From Corynebacterium sp. (GTDB lineage: Bacteria > Actinomycetota > Actinomycetes > Mycobacteriales > Mycobacteriaceae), in NCBI RefSeq assembly GCF_030532715.1, contig NZ_JAUNKO010000004.1, positions 124,001 through 188,000 on the forward strand: a stretch of DNA of 64,000 nt, written 5' to 3'. Positions 49,503-58,999 of the stretch are shown here, in pieces. A model generated the notes under the pieces. It worked only from the letters and a program-made list of their open reading frames with translations, was not told where the DNA came from and searched no databases. Made by a program: the position numbers and the translations under genes. Each line of letters begins with the position of its first letter. The stretch's first letter is position 1.

Positions 49503-50297
49503 CTACCCGGTCGGCCGAAAGAAGCCTTGAAAGGCCATCCCCATATTGGTGGTTCGCAGCGGGCTTTCCTGCACGGGGTCACCGGCTTCGATCATATTTC
49601 CGTTTCCGGAGTACATTGCTACGTGCCCGTCCCACACCACGAGGTCCCCGGGTTGCAGCTCAGCCTCGCTCACTTCTCTGCCTACACACTGCTGTTCGGC
49701 AAGCCGGGGTAGTTCCACGCCAGCCTGCCGCCAGGCCCATTGCGTGAGCCCCGAACAGTCCAGCCCTACGCCGGGAGTCGTGCCGCCCCAGACGTAGGGG
49801 GTGCCCAGTGCGCTCCGCGCTGCCGCGACCGCTTGCTCCCCGCTTGCCGACGCCCCGCCTTCCGAACCCGCATCCCCATGATCGACGGTGAGTTCGAGTC
49901 CGGCGGTGGAGGCTGCGATGGTTTCCAATTCGGTGGTGGCGGGCCCAAGGTCCGGCAGCAGGGTCTCCGCCATCCCCGCCACCAATTGCGGCAATTGCGC
50001 GAGCTCCGCAAACGCCGCAGGTTCAAACGCCGCCAGCCGGGGCAGCAGCCCGCCCACATGGTGCAGCACTTGCCCGGCGAGGTCCGTGAGTTTCGCCTCA
50101 ATATCCGGCAAGGTTTGCAATAGCCGATCAATGGTGGCGACATCAGCAGCCAATTGTTGGTGCGCGCCGATCAGCGGCAATTCCACGCCCAAGGCTTCCG
50201 CCAGGGGGATGGCGGCACTGATATCCGGAAGTTGCACCGGCTGCACCTCGAGGTGTGGGATGCGCCGATCAATCTCCGCGAGGATGGTGTCGATCAT
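49503..50297 (-). CDS. NlpC/P60 family peptidase without signal peptide
   Basis: The 264-residue protein has a helical, Leu/Ala-rich N-terminal half (1-140) and a C-terminal NlpC/P60 domain (about 153-263) with catalytic Cys181 (GLDCSGLTQWAW), His225 (WDGHVAMYSG) and a likely third residue in NMIEAG. Such domains usually cleave peptidoglycan stem peptides outside the cell, yet there is no signal peptide or lipobox here. The upstream 87-residue protein overlaps it by four bases. Export through a type VII-like route with that small partner is an inference, not shown. Confidence 0.8.
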   Translation of the reverse strand: MIDTILAEIDRRIPHLEVQPVQLPDISAAIPLAEALGVELPLIGAHQQLAADVATIDRLLQTLPDIEAKLTDLAGQVLHHVGGLLPRLAAFEPAAFAELAQLPQLVAGMAETLLPDLGPATTELETIAASTAGLELTVDHGDAGSEGGASASGEQAVAAARSALGTPYVWGGTTPGVGLDCSGLTQWAWRQAGVELPRLAEQQCVGREVSEAELQPGDLVVWDGHVAMYSGNGNMIEAGDPVQESPLRTTNMGMAFQGFFRPTG

Positions 50298-50557
50298 GCG
50301 AGTTGCCCCAGCTGGTAGGCGAGTTGATTATCCGCATCTTCCACCTGCAGTACGTAGTTCGCCGCGCGTTGGGCGATGCTTTCAGCGTGCTGCCCGAGGT
50401 GCAAGCTGCGCCGCGAGCAGGATTCAATCGCGGCCGCTAGGGCGGTGGAAAATGCGCCCAGCGCGGGGTCGGGGGTGTGATACCCAGCGGCGGCGGTGCC
50501 AGCGCCTCGCAACAGCTCGGTGAGAAGGGTACGCACTTCATCTGGCTGCAGTTCCAT
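50294..50557 (-). CDS. Small helical protein, possibly EspC/DUF2580-like
   Basis: The 87-residue protein (MELQPDEVRTLLTELLRGAG, then LGAFSTALAAAIESCSRRSL and QHAESIAQRAANYVLQVEDA) looks like two amphipathic helices joined by a short turn, the shape and length of EspC/WXG100-like substrates. The classical YxxxD export motif is not exact; YVLQVED is the nearest. It overlaps the NlpC/P60 gene and is divergent from upp. AAGG lies close before ATG 50557. Confidence 0.6.
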   Translation of the reverse strand: MELQPDEVRTLLTELLRGAGTAAAGYHTPDPALGAFSTALAAAIESCSRRSLHLGQHAESIAQRAANYVLQVEDADNQLAYQLGQLA

Positions 50558-50612
50558 ACACCTTGGACGCTTGGGTAGGGCTTAAGGTTCCATGAGGGCT
50601 ACGATTGGGGGT

Positions 50613-51248
50613 ATGCAGATCACCGTTGTTAATCACCCGCTGGCCGCGTCCCGCTTGACCATGATGCGGGATGCGCGCAGCGATAATACGGTGTTCCGGG
50701 CGGCATTGGCTGACTTGGGCACCATGCTGATTTACGAGGCATCCCGCGACCTTCCCGTCGAACACTTTGACGTGCACACGCCGGTGGGGGTGGCGCAGGG
50801 AACCCGGCTGAAAAACCCGCCGATCATCGTGCCGGTGATCCGCGCAGGGCTCGGCATGATCGACCCCGCGCTGAAGATGATCCCCGACGCTCAAGTTGGT
50901 TTTATCGGCATTGCCCGAGACGAGGAAACCCACCAGCCCGTGCCTTATTTGGAGGCCTTACCGCACGATCTCACCGGGCAACCCGTGTTCGTAGTGGATC
51001 CCATGCTCGCCACTGGTGGTTCGCTGCTGCATGCGATTCGCCTGCTGCATGATCGGGGCGCCACTGACATCACCGCCGTGTGTATGGTGTCCGCCCAGCC
51101 CGGCGTGGATGCCCTCGCCGACTCCGGGCTGCCGGTGCGCCTCGTGACCGCCACCATCGATCCCGAACTCAATGAGGATGCCTATATCGTGCCCGGTTTG
51201 GGGGATGCGGGCGACCGACTGTACGGCCCCCGCAACATCGATCTCTAG
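50613..51248 (+). CDS. upp: Uracil phosphoribosyltransferase
   Basis: The 211-residue enzyme converts uracil and PRPP to UMP in pyrimidine salvage. Family signatures are [12 protein letters not shown], the PRPP loop [13 protein letters not shown] and the C-terminal uracil-binding [18 protein letters not shown] 50613 rather than 50592 gives the conserved N-terminus [10 protein letters not shown], and TACGAT lies 7 bases before it. Confidence 0.96.
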   Translation: MQITVVNHPLAASRLTMMRDARSDNTVFRAALADLGTMLIYEASRDLPVEHFDVHTPVGVAQGTRLKNPPIIVPVIRAGLGMIDPALKMIPDAQVGFIGIARDEETHQPVPYLEALPHDLTGQPVFVVDPMLATGGSLLHAIRLLHDRGATDITAVCMVSAQPGVDALADSGLPVRLVTATIDPELNEDAYIVPGLGDAGDRLYGPRNIDL

Positions 51249-51258
51249 GGCTCAGCCC

Positions 51259-52779
51259 CTAGTGGCTTGCCGCGAGCTCTTCCGCGTCCTTGCGCAGTTC
51301 GGCGAGGACGCGTTGTGCGGCTTGGCGCGACGGGCTCACTACCTCAAGGTAAAGTTTCGCCTTCCGTTCCGTGCCGGATGCACGTGCAATGAGCCGCAGC
51401 GTACCTTCTTCCCATTCGCATGTGAATACGAGCCCTTGATCGGCGGGGAGCATGGTCATTGTGGCGGGCATCCCGGCGAGTTGCGTGGGCGGAGAGCCGC
51501 GCAGGGCGTCGACAAACGCTTGTGGGGCGGTCGTGCGGACGGGGACCTGTGTACCCAGGTGGACGCCAAATTCGCGGTGTAACAGGTCGAGTTCGTCGCC
51601 CAGGGTGCGGCCGAGAGCCTTGAGCTCGGCGGCCCAGGCGCATGCGATCAGCGCCGTGGCGATCCCGTCTTTGTCTGGAACCATGTGCGGCGCAGGTGAC
51701 GTTCCCACCGCCTCCTCGTAGGCAAATACCAGTTCGGGGTGTGCCCGGGAGAGGTTCTTGAAACCGGTTAAAGTTTCGCAGTAGCCCCAGCCGCGGCGCT
51801 GCGCCATCTTTTGCAGCAGTTGGGAGGACACCACGGTGGTGGCCACCACGCCGCCGGCGGGCACGAGGCGGTGGGCGAGGAGGGGGCCGAGTTCATCGCC
51901 GCGCAACATCACATACTCCGCGCCGCGCCGGTAACCGATCGCACATCTGTCCGCATCGGGGTCGAGTGCGACGAGGACGTCGGCTTCGACTTCCCGCGCG
52001 GTGCGCAGCAGCAGCTCCACCGCCTCCGGTTCCTCCGGGTTGGGGAAACGCAAAGTAGGGAACGTAGGGTCGGGGTGCTGTTGTTCTTCCACGGGGAAAC
52101 TTAATGCGAATCCACTGGCTTGCAGTGCGTGGTGTAGCGCGCGGCCGCCCACCCCATGCATGGCGGTGTACACCACCCGGCAGGCGGCGCGTTCGTTGTT
52201 GATCCGCAGTAGGTCCGTGCCTGGGTTGACCAGCTCGACCACCTCATCGAGGTAGCGCCGTAATTGGTCCGCGCCGGGGCGCACCGTAACCCGCGGCACC
52301 GGCCCGCAATCGGTGATCGCCGCTTCGATAGCGTGTGCGTCTTCGCTGGTAATTTGTCGACCGTCCGAATCGAACACCTTATAGCCGTTATCTGTCGCCG
52401 GGTTTTGCGACGCCGTGATCTGAATGCCCGCGTCGCACTTCCGGTCGCGGATGAGCCACGAGATCACCGGCGTTGGCGTCGGGGTTGGCAGTAACAGTAC
52501 TTCCACGCCCGCGCCAGCTAGCACCTCCGCGGCGGTGGTGGCAAAGGTGTGCGATCCGTAGCGGGCGTCGAAACCCACGACGACTTGTAGGGGGCCGTCG
52601 TCAGTGTGCAGTGCAACGGATTCTAACGGCGCGTGCTGCAAATGCAGTCGAGCGGAGCGTTGCGCCAGCCACGTAGCCACACCCGCGGTTGTGCGAGTTA
52701 CCTGCGAAACGTTCATTTGTTCGGGTCCGGGGCCGACCGGCGCGCGTAACCCAGCGGTGCCGAAGGTTAACGGGGTCAT
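51259..52779 (-). CDS. Phosphoglucomutase/phosphomannomutase family enzyme
   Basis: The 506-residue alpha-D-phosphohexomutase has the four-domain signature: TFGTAGLRAPVGPG at the N-terminus, the phosphoserine loop ITASQNPATDNGYK, the metal site LDPDADRCAI, the sugar loop FAYEEAVGTSP and the C-terminal RASGTERKAKLYLE. The phosphoserine loop has Gln where most relatives have His (TASHNP). It may interconvert hexose or pentose phosphates; the substrate cannot be fixed by sequence. TATTAT lies 6 bases before ATG 52779. It converges on upp with a 10-base gap. Confidence 0.88.
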   Translation of the reverse strand: MTPLTFGTAGLRAPVGPGPEQMNVSQVTRTTAGVATWLAQRSARLHLQHAPLESVALHTDDGPLQVVVGFDARYGSHTFATTAAEVLAGAGVEVLLLPTPTPTPVISWLIRDRKCDAGIQITASQNPATDNGYKVFDSDGRQITSEDAHAIEAAITDCGPVPRVTVRPGADQLRRYLDEVVELVNPGTDLLRINNERAACRVVYTAMHGVGGRALHHALQASGFALSFPVEEQQHPDPTFPTLRFPNPEEPEAVELLLRTAREVEADVLVALDPDADRCAIGYRRGAEYVMLRGDELGPLLAHRLVPAGGVVATTVVSSQLLQKMAQRRGWGYCETLTGFKNLSRAHPELVFAYEEAVGTSPAPHMVPDKDGIATALIACAWAAELKALGRTLGDELDLLHREFGVHLGTQVPVRTTAPQAFVDALRGSPPTQLAGMPATMTMLPADQGLVFTCEWEEGTLRLIARASGTERKAKLYLEVVSPSRQAAQRVLAELRKDAEELAASH

Positions 52780-52829
52780 AGCCTGATAATAGGATGGGTG
52801 CAAGCAGGATCGCCAGGGAAAGGAATAAT

Positions 52830-53963
52830 GTGAACATCCGCTCGCACATCGACCGGTGGCTGGAGAAGAATCGGGACGAAGTGCTCACGTGGCGTCGTTA
52901 CCTGCATGCCTACCCCGAATTATCGCATCAAGAGCACGGTACCACCGCCTATATTGCGGGGATTTTGCGTGGCTACGGGCTGGAACCGCACCTGTTCCCC
53001 ACAACGGGGTTGATGGTGGATATCGGTACGCCACGCATCGCTTTTCGCGGGGACATTGACGCCCTGCCAATTGAAGAGGAAACGGGGCTGCCGTTCAGCT
53101 CTCAAAACCCCGGTGTGATGCACGCCTGCGGGCACGACGTGCATACCACCATCGCGCTTGCAATTGCCTGCGCCCTCGCCGAGTACCCGGAGCCGGTGGA
53201 TTGCCGGGTGATTTTCCAGCCCGCCGAGGAAGTCATGTACGGCGGGGCGCCGGACGTGATCTCGTGGGGCGGCATCCAGGGGATTGAGAAAATCTACGCC
53301 GTGCACTGTGAACCCGCGCTGGAGACGGGCACGATCGGGGTGCGCGCCGGGGCCATCACCTCCGCCGCCGACATCCTTTCCGTCAATGTGTACGGTCCCG
53401 GCGGCCACACCTCGCGCCCGCAGCTCACCAACGATGTGGTATTCGCGCTGTCCTCGTTGGTCACCCAATTGCCGGCGCTACTGTCGCGCCGGGTAGACCC
53501 GCGCACCGGTACCGTATTGGTGTTCGGCAGCATCCATGCCGGGAACGCCGCAAATGCCATCCCGCAAATGGGTTCGGTTTCCGGCACGTTGCGAACCGCC
53601 TCGGTGGATGTGTGGCTGTCAATCCAGCCCCTGCTCGAGGAACTCATCGGGCATATCCTTGCCCCCACCGGGTGTAGCTACGATATCGACTACACGCGTG
53701 GGATCCCGCCGGTGGTCAACGACCCGATAGCAACGCATTTGCTCATCGATCATTCCCCATTTCGGGTGGTGGAAGCCCTGCAATCCTCGGGTGGCGAGGA
53801 CTTCTCGTGGTATCTCCAGCAGATCCCCGGCTGTATGGTGCGGCTTGGGTGTAAAACCACCGCAGAGTATGACTTGCACCAGTCGGATCTCATCGTTGAT
53901 GAAAACTGCATTGACGTCGGGGTGAAGCTGTTTGCTTCGGTCCTGCATGCAGATAGACTGTGA
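52830..53963 (+). CDS. M20 family amidohydrolase (N-acyl amino acid / peptide)
   Basis: The 377-residue metalloenzyme has the M20D pattern: RRYLHAYPELSHQEHGT, RGDIDALPIEEETGLPF, HACGHDVHTTIALA (metal ligands Cys/His), IFQPAEEVMYGGA and GGEDFSWYLQQIPG. Relatives hydrolyse N-acyl amino acids, hippurate or indole-acetyl conjugates. GTG 52830 follows GGAAAGGAA by 5 bases. The gene is divergent from the phosphomutase. The substrate is unknown. Confidence 0.88.
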   Translation: MNIRSHIDRWLEKNRDEVLTWRRYLHAYPELSHQEHGTTAYIAGILRGYGLEPHLFPTTGLMVDIGTPRIAFRGDIDALPIEEETGLPFSSQNPGVMHACGHDVHTTIALAIACALAEYPEPVDCRVIFQPAEEVMYGGAPDVISWGGIQGIEKIYAVHCEPALETGTIGVRAGAITSAADILSVNVYGPGGHTSRPQLTNDVVFALSSLVTQLPALLSRRVDPRTGTVLVFGSIHAGNAANAIPQMGSVSGTLRTASVDVWLSIQPLLEELIGHILAPTGCSYDIDYTRGIPPVVNDPIATHLLIDHSPFRVVEALQSSGGEDFSWYLQQIPGCMVRLGCKTTAEYDLHQSDLIVDENCIDVGVKLFASVLHADRL

Positions 53964-54010
53964 GCCATCTTTGGCTTCACCTGGCATCCCCTGAAACGTA
54001 AGGACTTACT

Positions 54011-55417
54011 TTGACTCAACGAATCGTCATTATCGGCGGCGGTCCGGCTGGCTACGAGGCGGCACTCGCAGGCGCGAAGTACGGCGCCACAATTACTTTG
54101 GTTGAGGATCAAGGCTTGGGTGGTTCGGCGGTGGTGTATGACTGCGTGCCGTCGAAATCATTCATTTCCGCAACCGCCATTAAAACGGACCTGCGCCGCG
54201 CGGACGATATGGGTTTGGACGCGTCCTTGGGGGAGGCACACCTGCATCTCGACGCCGTGAACGCCCGCGTCAAGGAGCTCGCGCACGCCCAGTCTGCCGA
54301 TGTGCGCCGCCAGATGGAACGCGCCGGCATCACGGTGGTTGAGGGCCGAGCCGTGTTCGACGATTATCAGCCCAAGCAAACCACCCACTACGTCCGCGTC
54401 ACCCACGCCGACGGCACCGAAGAAACCATCGAATGCGACCTGGTGTTGTTGGCTACCGGCGCGTCCCCGCGCGTGCTGCCGAATTGCGAGCCCGATGGGG
54501 AGCGCATCTTGAACTGGCGCCAGGTGTACGACATTACGGAACTTCCCGAGCACCTCATCGTGGTGGGTTCCGGCGTGACCGGCGCCGAGTTCGTTTCTGC
54601 GTTCGCTGAGCTCGGGGTGAAAGTGACCATGGTTGCGTCCCGCGACCGCATCCTCCCACATGACGACGCTGACGCCGCCGACGTGCTGGAAACCGTGCTT
54701 GCGGAACGCGGCGTCGCCCTGGAAAAGCACGCGCGTGTCGACGCCGTGACCCGCACCGACAGCGGAGTCACCGTGCGCACTACCGACGGCCGTGAGATCC
54801 ACGGTTCCCACGCGTTGATGACGGTGGGTTCCGTCCCCAATACGGACGGGCTTGGCCTCGAAAAGATCGGGGTGGAGCTCACCCCATCCGGCCACATTAA
54901 GGTCGACCGCGTGTCTCGCACTTCTGTGGCTGGCGTGTATGCGGCGGGCGATTGCACGGACCTGTTCCCGTTGGCGTCGGTGGCCGCTATGCAAGGCCGC
55001 ATCGCCATGTACCACGCCCTCGGTGAAGGCGTGAGCCCGATTCGCCTGAAGACGGTGGCCACCGCAGTGTTCACCCGCCCCGAAATCGCTGCAGTTGGTG
55101 TTACCCACGCCCAAGTGGAATCCGGCGAGGTGTCCGCCCGCGTGGCAGTGCTGCCCCTGGCCACCAACGCGCGCGCCAAAATGCGTTCCCTGCGCCACGG
55201 CTTTGTCAAGCTCTTTTGCCGCAAAAACTCCGGCCTCGTTATCGGCGGCGTCGTGGTCGCTCCAACGGCCTCCGAGCTTATCCTCCCGATTGCCGTTGCC
55301 ATCAGCAACAACCTCACCGTTCGCGATTTGGCCAACACCTTCGCCGTGTACCCCACGCTTTCCGGATCCATTACGGAAGCCGCACGCCAACTCGTGCAGC
55401 ACGACGATCTGGGGTAG
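54011..55417 (+). CDS. lpdA: LpdA-like NAD(P)H:quinone reductase (flavoprotein lacking redox disulphide)
   Basis: The 468-residue flavoprotein has the pyridine nucleotide-disulphide reductase fold: FAD loop IIGGGPAGYEAALAG, NAD loop VVGSGVTGAEFVSAFAELG, second FAD site GVYAAGDCTDLFPLA and a dimer domain. The usual CxxxxC disulphide is missing: GGSAVVYDCVPSK has Ala40 in place of the first Cys. The C-terminal catalytic His is replaced too (FAVYPTLSGS). This is the pattern of M. tuberculosis LpdA (Rv3303c), a quinone reductase, not a dihydrolipoamide dehydrogenase. TTG 54011 is the likely start. pyc follows after 160 bases. Confidence 0.88.
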   Translation: MTQRIVIIGGGPAGYEAALAGAKYGATITLVEDQGLGGSAVVYDCVPSKSFISATAIKTDLRRADDMGLDASLGEAHLHLDAVNARVKELAHAQSADVRRQMERAGITVVEGRAVFDDYQPKQTTHYVRVTHADGTEETIECDLVLLATGASPRVLPNCEPDGERILNWRQVYDITELPEHLIVVGSGVTGAEFVSAFAELGVKVTMVASRDRILPHDDADAADVLETVLAERGVALEKHARVDAVTRTDSGVTVRTTDGREIHGSHALMTVGSVPNTDGLGLEKIGVELTPSGHIKVDRVSRTSVAGVYAAGDCTDLFPLASVAAMQGRIAMYHALGEGVSPIRLKTVATAVFTRPEIAAVGVTHAQVESGEVSARVAVLPLATNARAKMRSLRHGFVKLFCRKNSGLVIGGVVVAPTASELILPIAVAISNNLTVRDLANTFAVYPTLSGSITEAARQLVQHDDLG

Positions 55418-55579
55418 TCCCGCCCGGGATAACACCGGGCAAAAATTGCGAATATGCCCCGTGGGGGAGTGAAAAATTCACGCAGTGGATCACTTTGCCC
55501 GAGTTTGCGAGATTCGTGGCATAGAATTGGTATTCTAGTGACCGAATTCACGCATTCACCCCACTGTAAAGGCAGAGAC

Positions 55580-58500
55580 GTGACTAAAACACCCAAGCTT
55601 GCCACTTTTGCGAAGATTCTCGTCGCTAACCGCGGCGAGATCGCAGTTCGCGCATTTCGCGCCGCCTACGAGATTGGCGCGAAAACTGTTGCCGTGTTCC
55701 CACAGGAAGACCGCAATTCGTTCCACCGCGCTATGGCCTCCGAGGCGTATCGTATCGGTGCTGAAGGTTCGCCGGTCAAGGCCTACCTGGATATTGATGA
55801 AATTCTGCGGGCGGCCCGACAGGCCGGCGCGGACGCGATTTACCCTGGTTACGGCTTCCTTTCGGAGAATGCTCATTTCGCCCGCGAATGCGCGGAGCAT
55901 GGCATCACGTTCATTGGTCCATCGCCCGAAGTGCTCGAGCTTACGGGTGATAAGTCTGCGGCCGTGGCCGCCGCCCGCCGGGCGGGCTTGCCCACGCTGG
56001 AGGATACGGAACCCAGCGACGATATTGACGTGTTGGTCAAGCGCGCCGAGGGGCAAACCTACCCTCTGTTTGTGAAGGCTGTGGCGGGCGGCGGTGGTCG
56101 TGGCATGCGCTTTATTGGCACGCCGGAGGAGCTGCCGCATCTTGCGGCGGAGGCCTCCCGGGAGGCGTTGAGCGCATTTGGCGACGCCCGCGTCTACATC
56201 GAACGCGCCGTGATGAACCCCCAGCACATCGAGGTGCAGATTTTGGGTGACGTCTCCGGCGAGGTTATTCACCTGTTCGAGCGGGATTGTTCGGTGCAGC
56301 GCAGGCACCAAAAGGTGGTGGAGATTGCCCCGGCGCAGCACCTTGATCCGGCGCTGCGGGAGCGGATCTGTAATGATGCCGTGAAGTTCTGTAAGGAGAT
56401 CGGCTACACCGGCGCTGGCACCGTGGAGTTTTTGGTCGATGAAAACGGAAACCATGTATTCATCGAGATGAACCCCCGCATTCAGGTCGAACACACGGTC
56501 ACTGAGGAGGTGACCGGCGTCGATCTGGTGAAGGCGCAGATGCGCCTTGCCGCTGGCGCGACGTTGCGGGAATTGGGGCTCACCCAAGAGCAGATTCACA
56601 CCGAGGGTGCGGCGTTGCAATGCCGGATTACCACGGAGGACCCGGGCAATGGGTTCCGTCCGGACACTGGCGTGGTTACCGCCTACCGTAGCCCCGGTGG
56701 TGCGGGTGTTCGATTGGATGGTGCGGCGCAGCTCGGCGGCGAGATTACCGCCCATTTTGATTCCATGTTGGTGAAAATGACGTGCCGCGGCGCGGATTTT
56801 GATGGCGCCGTGATTCGCGCCCAGCGCGCGCTGGCGGAGTTTCACGTGTCCGGCGTGGCTACCAATATTGGGTTTTTGCGGGCCCTGTTGCGCGAGCCGG
56901 ACTTTACTGGCCAGCGCGTTTCCACTTCGTTTATTGAAGATCACCCGTGGTTGCTGTCCGCCCCGCCCGCAGACGACGAGGCGGGACGGATCCTGGACTA
57001 CCTTGCTGACGTGACGGTGAACCGCCCGCATGGGGCACCGCCGGCGGTAGGGGCGGCCGTCGAGAAGCTGCCGCAGTTGGGGGCGTTGCGCCGGGGCTCC
57101 CGCGATACCTTGCGCGACCTTGGTCCGAAAAAATTTGCGGAAGCGCTGCGGCGTCAAAGCGCGTTGGCCGTGACGGATACGACGTTCCGCGATGCGCATC
57201 AGTCGCTGTTGGCCACTCGCGTACGCTCCTCCGCGCTTGTCGACGCCGCCCGCCACGTCGCCCACCTCACGCCCGAGTTGCTATCGGTAGAGGCTTGGGG
57301 CGGCGCCACCTACGATGTGGCCTTGCGCTTCCTGCACGAGGATCCGTGGGAACGTTTGGACGAGCTGCGGCGCGCGATGCCGAACATCAATATTCAGATG
57401 CTGTTGCGGGGCCGCAACGCGGTGGGCTATACCCCGTACCCGGATTCCGTGTGTCGCGCGTTCGTGCACGAGGCGGCCCGCAGCGGCGTAGATATTTTCC
57501 GCGTGTTTGATGCTCTGAACGACGTCAGCCAAATGCGCCCGGCTATCGACGCCGTGCTCGAAACCGGCACCAGCGTCGCAGAGGTGGCCATGGCTTACTC
57601 CGGCAACCTCGCCGACCCTGCCGAACAGCTGTACACGTTGGATTACTACCTCAAGCTTGCCGAACAAATTGTGGAATCCGGCGCGCACATTCTGGCCGTT
57701 AAAGATATGGCCGGGCTGCTCCGACCCGCGGCGGCCGCCAAACTCGTTTCAGCCTTGCGCCGCGAGTTCGACCTGCCTGTGCACGTGCACACCCACGATA
57801 CCGCTGGCGGCCAATTGGCCACGTACCTCGCAGCGGCCAACGCGGGTGCCGACGCCGTCGACGGTGCCTCCGCACCACTGTCCGGCACTACCTCCCAACC
57901 TTCCCTGTCCGCCATCGTTGCAGCGTTCGCGAACACGCCGCGCGATACCGGCATTTCCCTCGACGCCGTGAGCGACATGGAGCCCTATTGGGAAGCCGTC
58001 CGCCAGATGTACGCGCCCTTCGAATCTGGAACCCCCGGACCCACCGGCCGCGTGTATCACCACGAAATCCCGGGTGGCCAACTCTCGAACTTGCGTGCGC
58101 AAGCCGTGGCGCTCGGGTTGGCGGACCGCTTCGAGCTCATCGAAGACTACTACGCTGCCGTCAACGACATGCTTGGTCGACCCACAAAGGTCACCCCGTC
58201 GTCCAAGGTGGTCGGCGACCTTGCCTTGCACTTGGTTGGCGCAGGCGTCGACCCCGCGGACTTCGCCGCTGATCCCCAGAAGTACGACATTCCCGATTCC
58301 GTCATCGCCTTCCTCAACGGGGAGCTTGGCACCCCGCCCGGCGGTTGGCCGGAGCCGCTGCGTTCGCGGGCGTTGGAGGGCCGCGCGCCCACAAACAGCG
58401 AAGTCACCGTGCCCGCCGAGGAAGCGGAGGCACTGACCTCCGGTGCCGCCAGCGCTCGCCGCGGGGCGCTCAACCGGCTGATGTTCCCCAAGCCGGCCGC

Positions 58501-58981
58501 TGAGTTTGCCGAGCATCGCCGCCGTTTTGGCGACACCTCCGTGCTGACCGATCGGGAATTCTTCTACGGGTTGGTCGAAGGCAAGGAAACGATGATTGAC
58601 TTGGGCGATTCCACCCATATGCTTGTGCGGCTCGACGCCATCTCCGAACCTGACGAAAAAGGCATGCGCACCATTGTGTGCAACGTCAACGGCCAGATTC
58701 GCCCCATGCGGGTGCGCGACAACTCCGTCGAATCCGTAACTGCGTCCGCAGAGAAGGCCGACAGCAGCGTCCCGGGCCATGTTGCCGCGCCGTTCGCCGG
58801 CGTGGTGACCGTCACCGCCGAGGTTGGCGCCACCATCGAAGCGGGACAACCGGTAGCCATCATTGAGGCGATGAAGATGGAAGCCACCATTACCTCACCC
58901 GTTGCCGGCACCGTTGAGCGGGTGGTGCTCAGCCAGGCTACCAAGGTTGAAGGCGGCGACCTGTTGCTGGTGATCACGTAG
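55580..58981 (+). CDS. pyc: Pyruvate carboxylase
   Basis: The 1133-residue biotin enzyme makes oxaloacetate from pyruvate and bicarbonate, the main anaplerotic route in corynebacteria. Domains in order: biotin carboxylase (about 8-460; FAKILVANRGEIAVRAFRA, AVAGGGGRGMRF, FIEMNPRIQVEHTVTE), carboxyltransferase (about 530-800; VTDTTFRDAHQSLLATR, HVHTHDTAGGQLATYLAAAN) and biotinyl domain with Lys1099 in IEAMKMEA, 34 residues from the end. GTG 55580 follows AAAGG; the open frame runs 42 codons further back through the promoter. It converges on prpR, 18 bases away. Confidence 0.97.
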   Translation: MTKTPKLATFAKILVANRGEIAVRAFRAAYEIGAKTVAVFPQEDRNSFHRAMASEAYRIGAEGSPVKAYLDIDEILRAARQAGADAIYPGYGFLSENAHFARECAEHGITFIGPSPEVLELTGDKSAAVAAARRAGLPTLEDTEPSDDIDVLVKRAEGQTYPLFVKAVAGGGGRGMRFIGTPEELPHLAAEASREALSAFGDARVYIERAVMNPQHIEVQILGDVSGEVIHLFERDCSVQRRHQKVVEIAPAQHLDPALRERICNDAVKFCKEIGYTGAGTVEFLVDENGNHVFIEMNPRIQVEHTVTEEVTGVDLVKAQMRLAAGATLRELGLTQEQIHTEGAALQCRITTEDPGNGFRPDTGVVTAYRSPGGAGVRLDGAAQLGGEITAHFDSMLVKMTCRGADFDGAVIRAQRALAEFHVSGVATNIGFLRALLREPDFTGQRVSTSFIEDHPWLLSAPPADDEAGRILDYLADVTVNRPHGAPPAVGAAVEKLPQLGALRRGSRDTLRDLGPKKFAEALRRQSALAVTDTTFRDAHQSLLATRVRSSALVDAARHVAHLTPELLSVEAWGGATYDVALRFLHEDPWERLDELRRAMPNINIQMLLRGRNAVGYTPYPDSVCRAFVHEAARSGVDIFRVFDALNDVSQMRPAIDAVLETGTSVAEVAMAYSGNLADPAEQLYTLDYYLKLAEQIVESGAHILAVKDMAGLLRPAAAAKLVSALRREFDLPVHVHTHDTAGGQLATYLAAANAGADAVDGASAPLSGTTSQPSLSAIVAAFANTPRDTGISLDAVSDMEPYWEAVRQMYAPFESGTPGPTGRVYHHEIPGGQLSNLRAQAVALGLADRFELIEDYYAAVNDMLGRPTKVTPSSKVVGDLALHLVGAGVDPADFAADPQKYDIPDSVIAFLNGELGTPPGGWPEPLRSRALEGRAPTNSEVTVPAEEAEALTSGAASARRGALNRLMFPKPAAEFAEHRRRFGDTSVLTDREFFYGLVEGKETMIDLGDSTHMLVRLDAISEPDEKGMRTIVCNVNGQIRPMRVRDNSVESVTASAEKADSSVPGHVAAPFAGVVTVTAEVGATIEAGQPVAIIEAMKMEATITSPVAGTVERVVLSQATKVEGGDLLLVIT

Positions 58982-58999
58982 GTTGCAGGTCTTCTCGGC

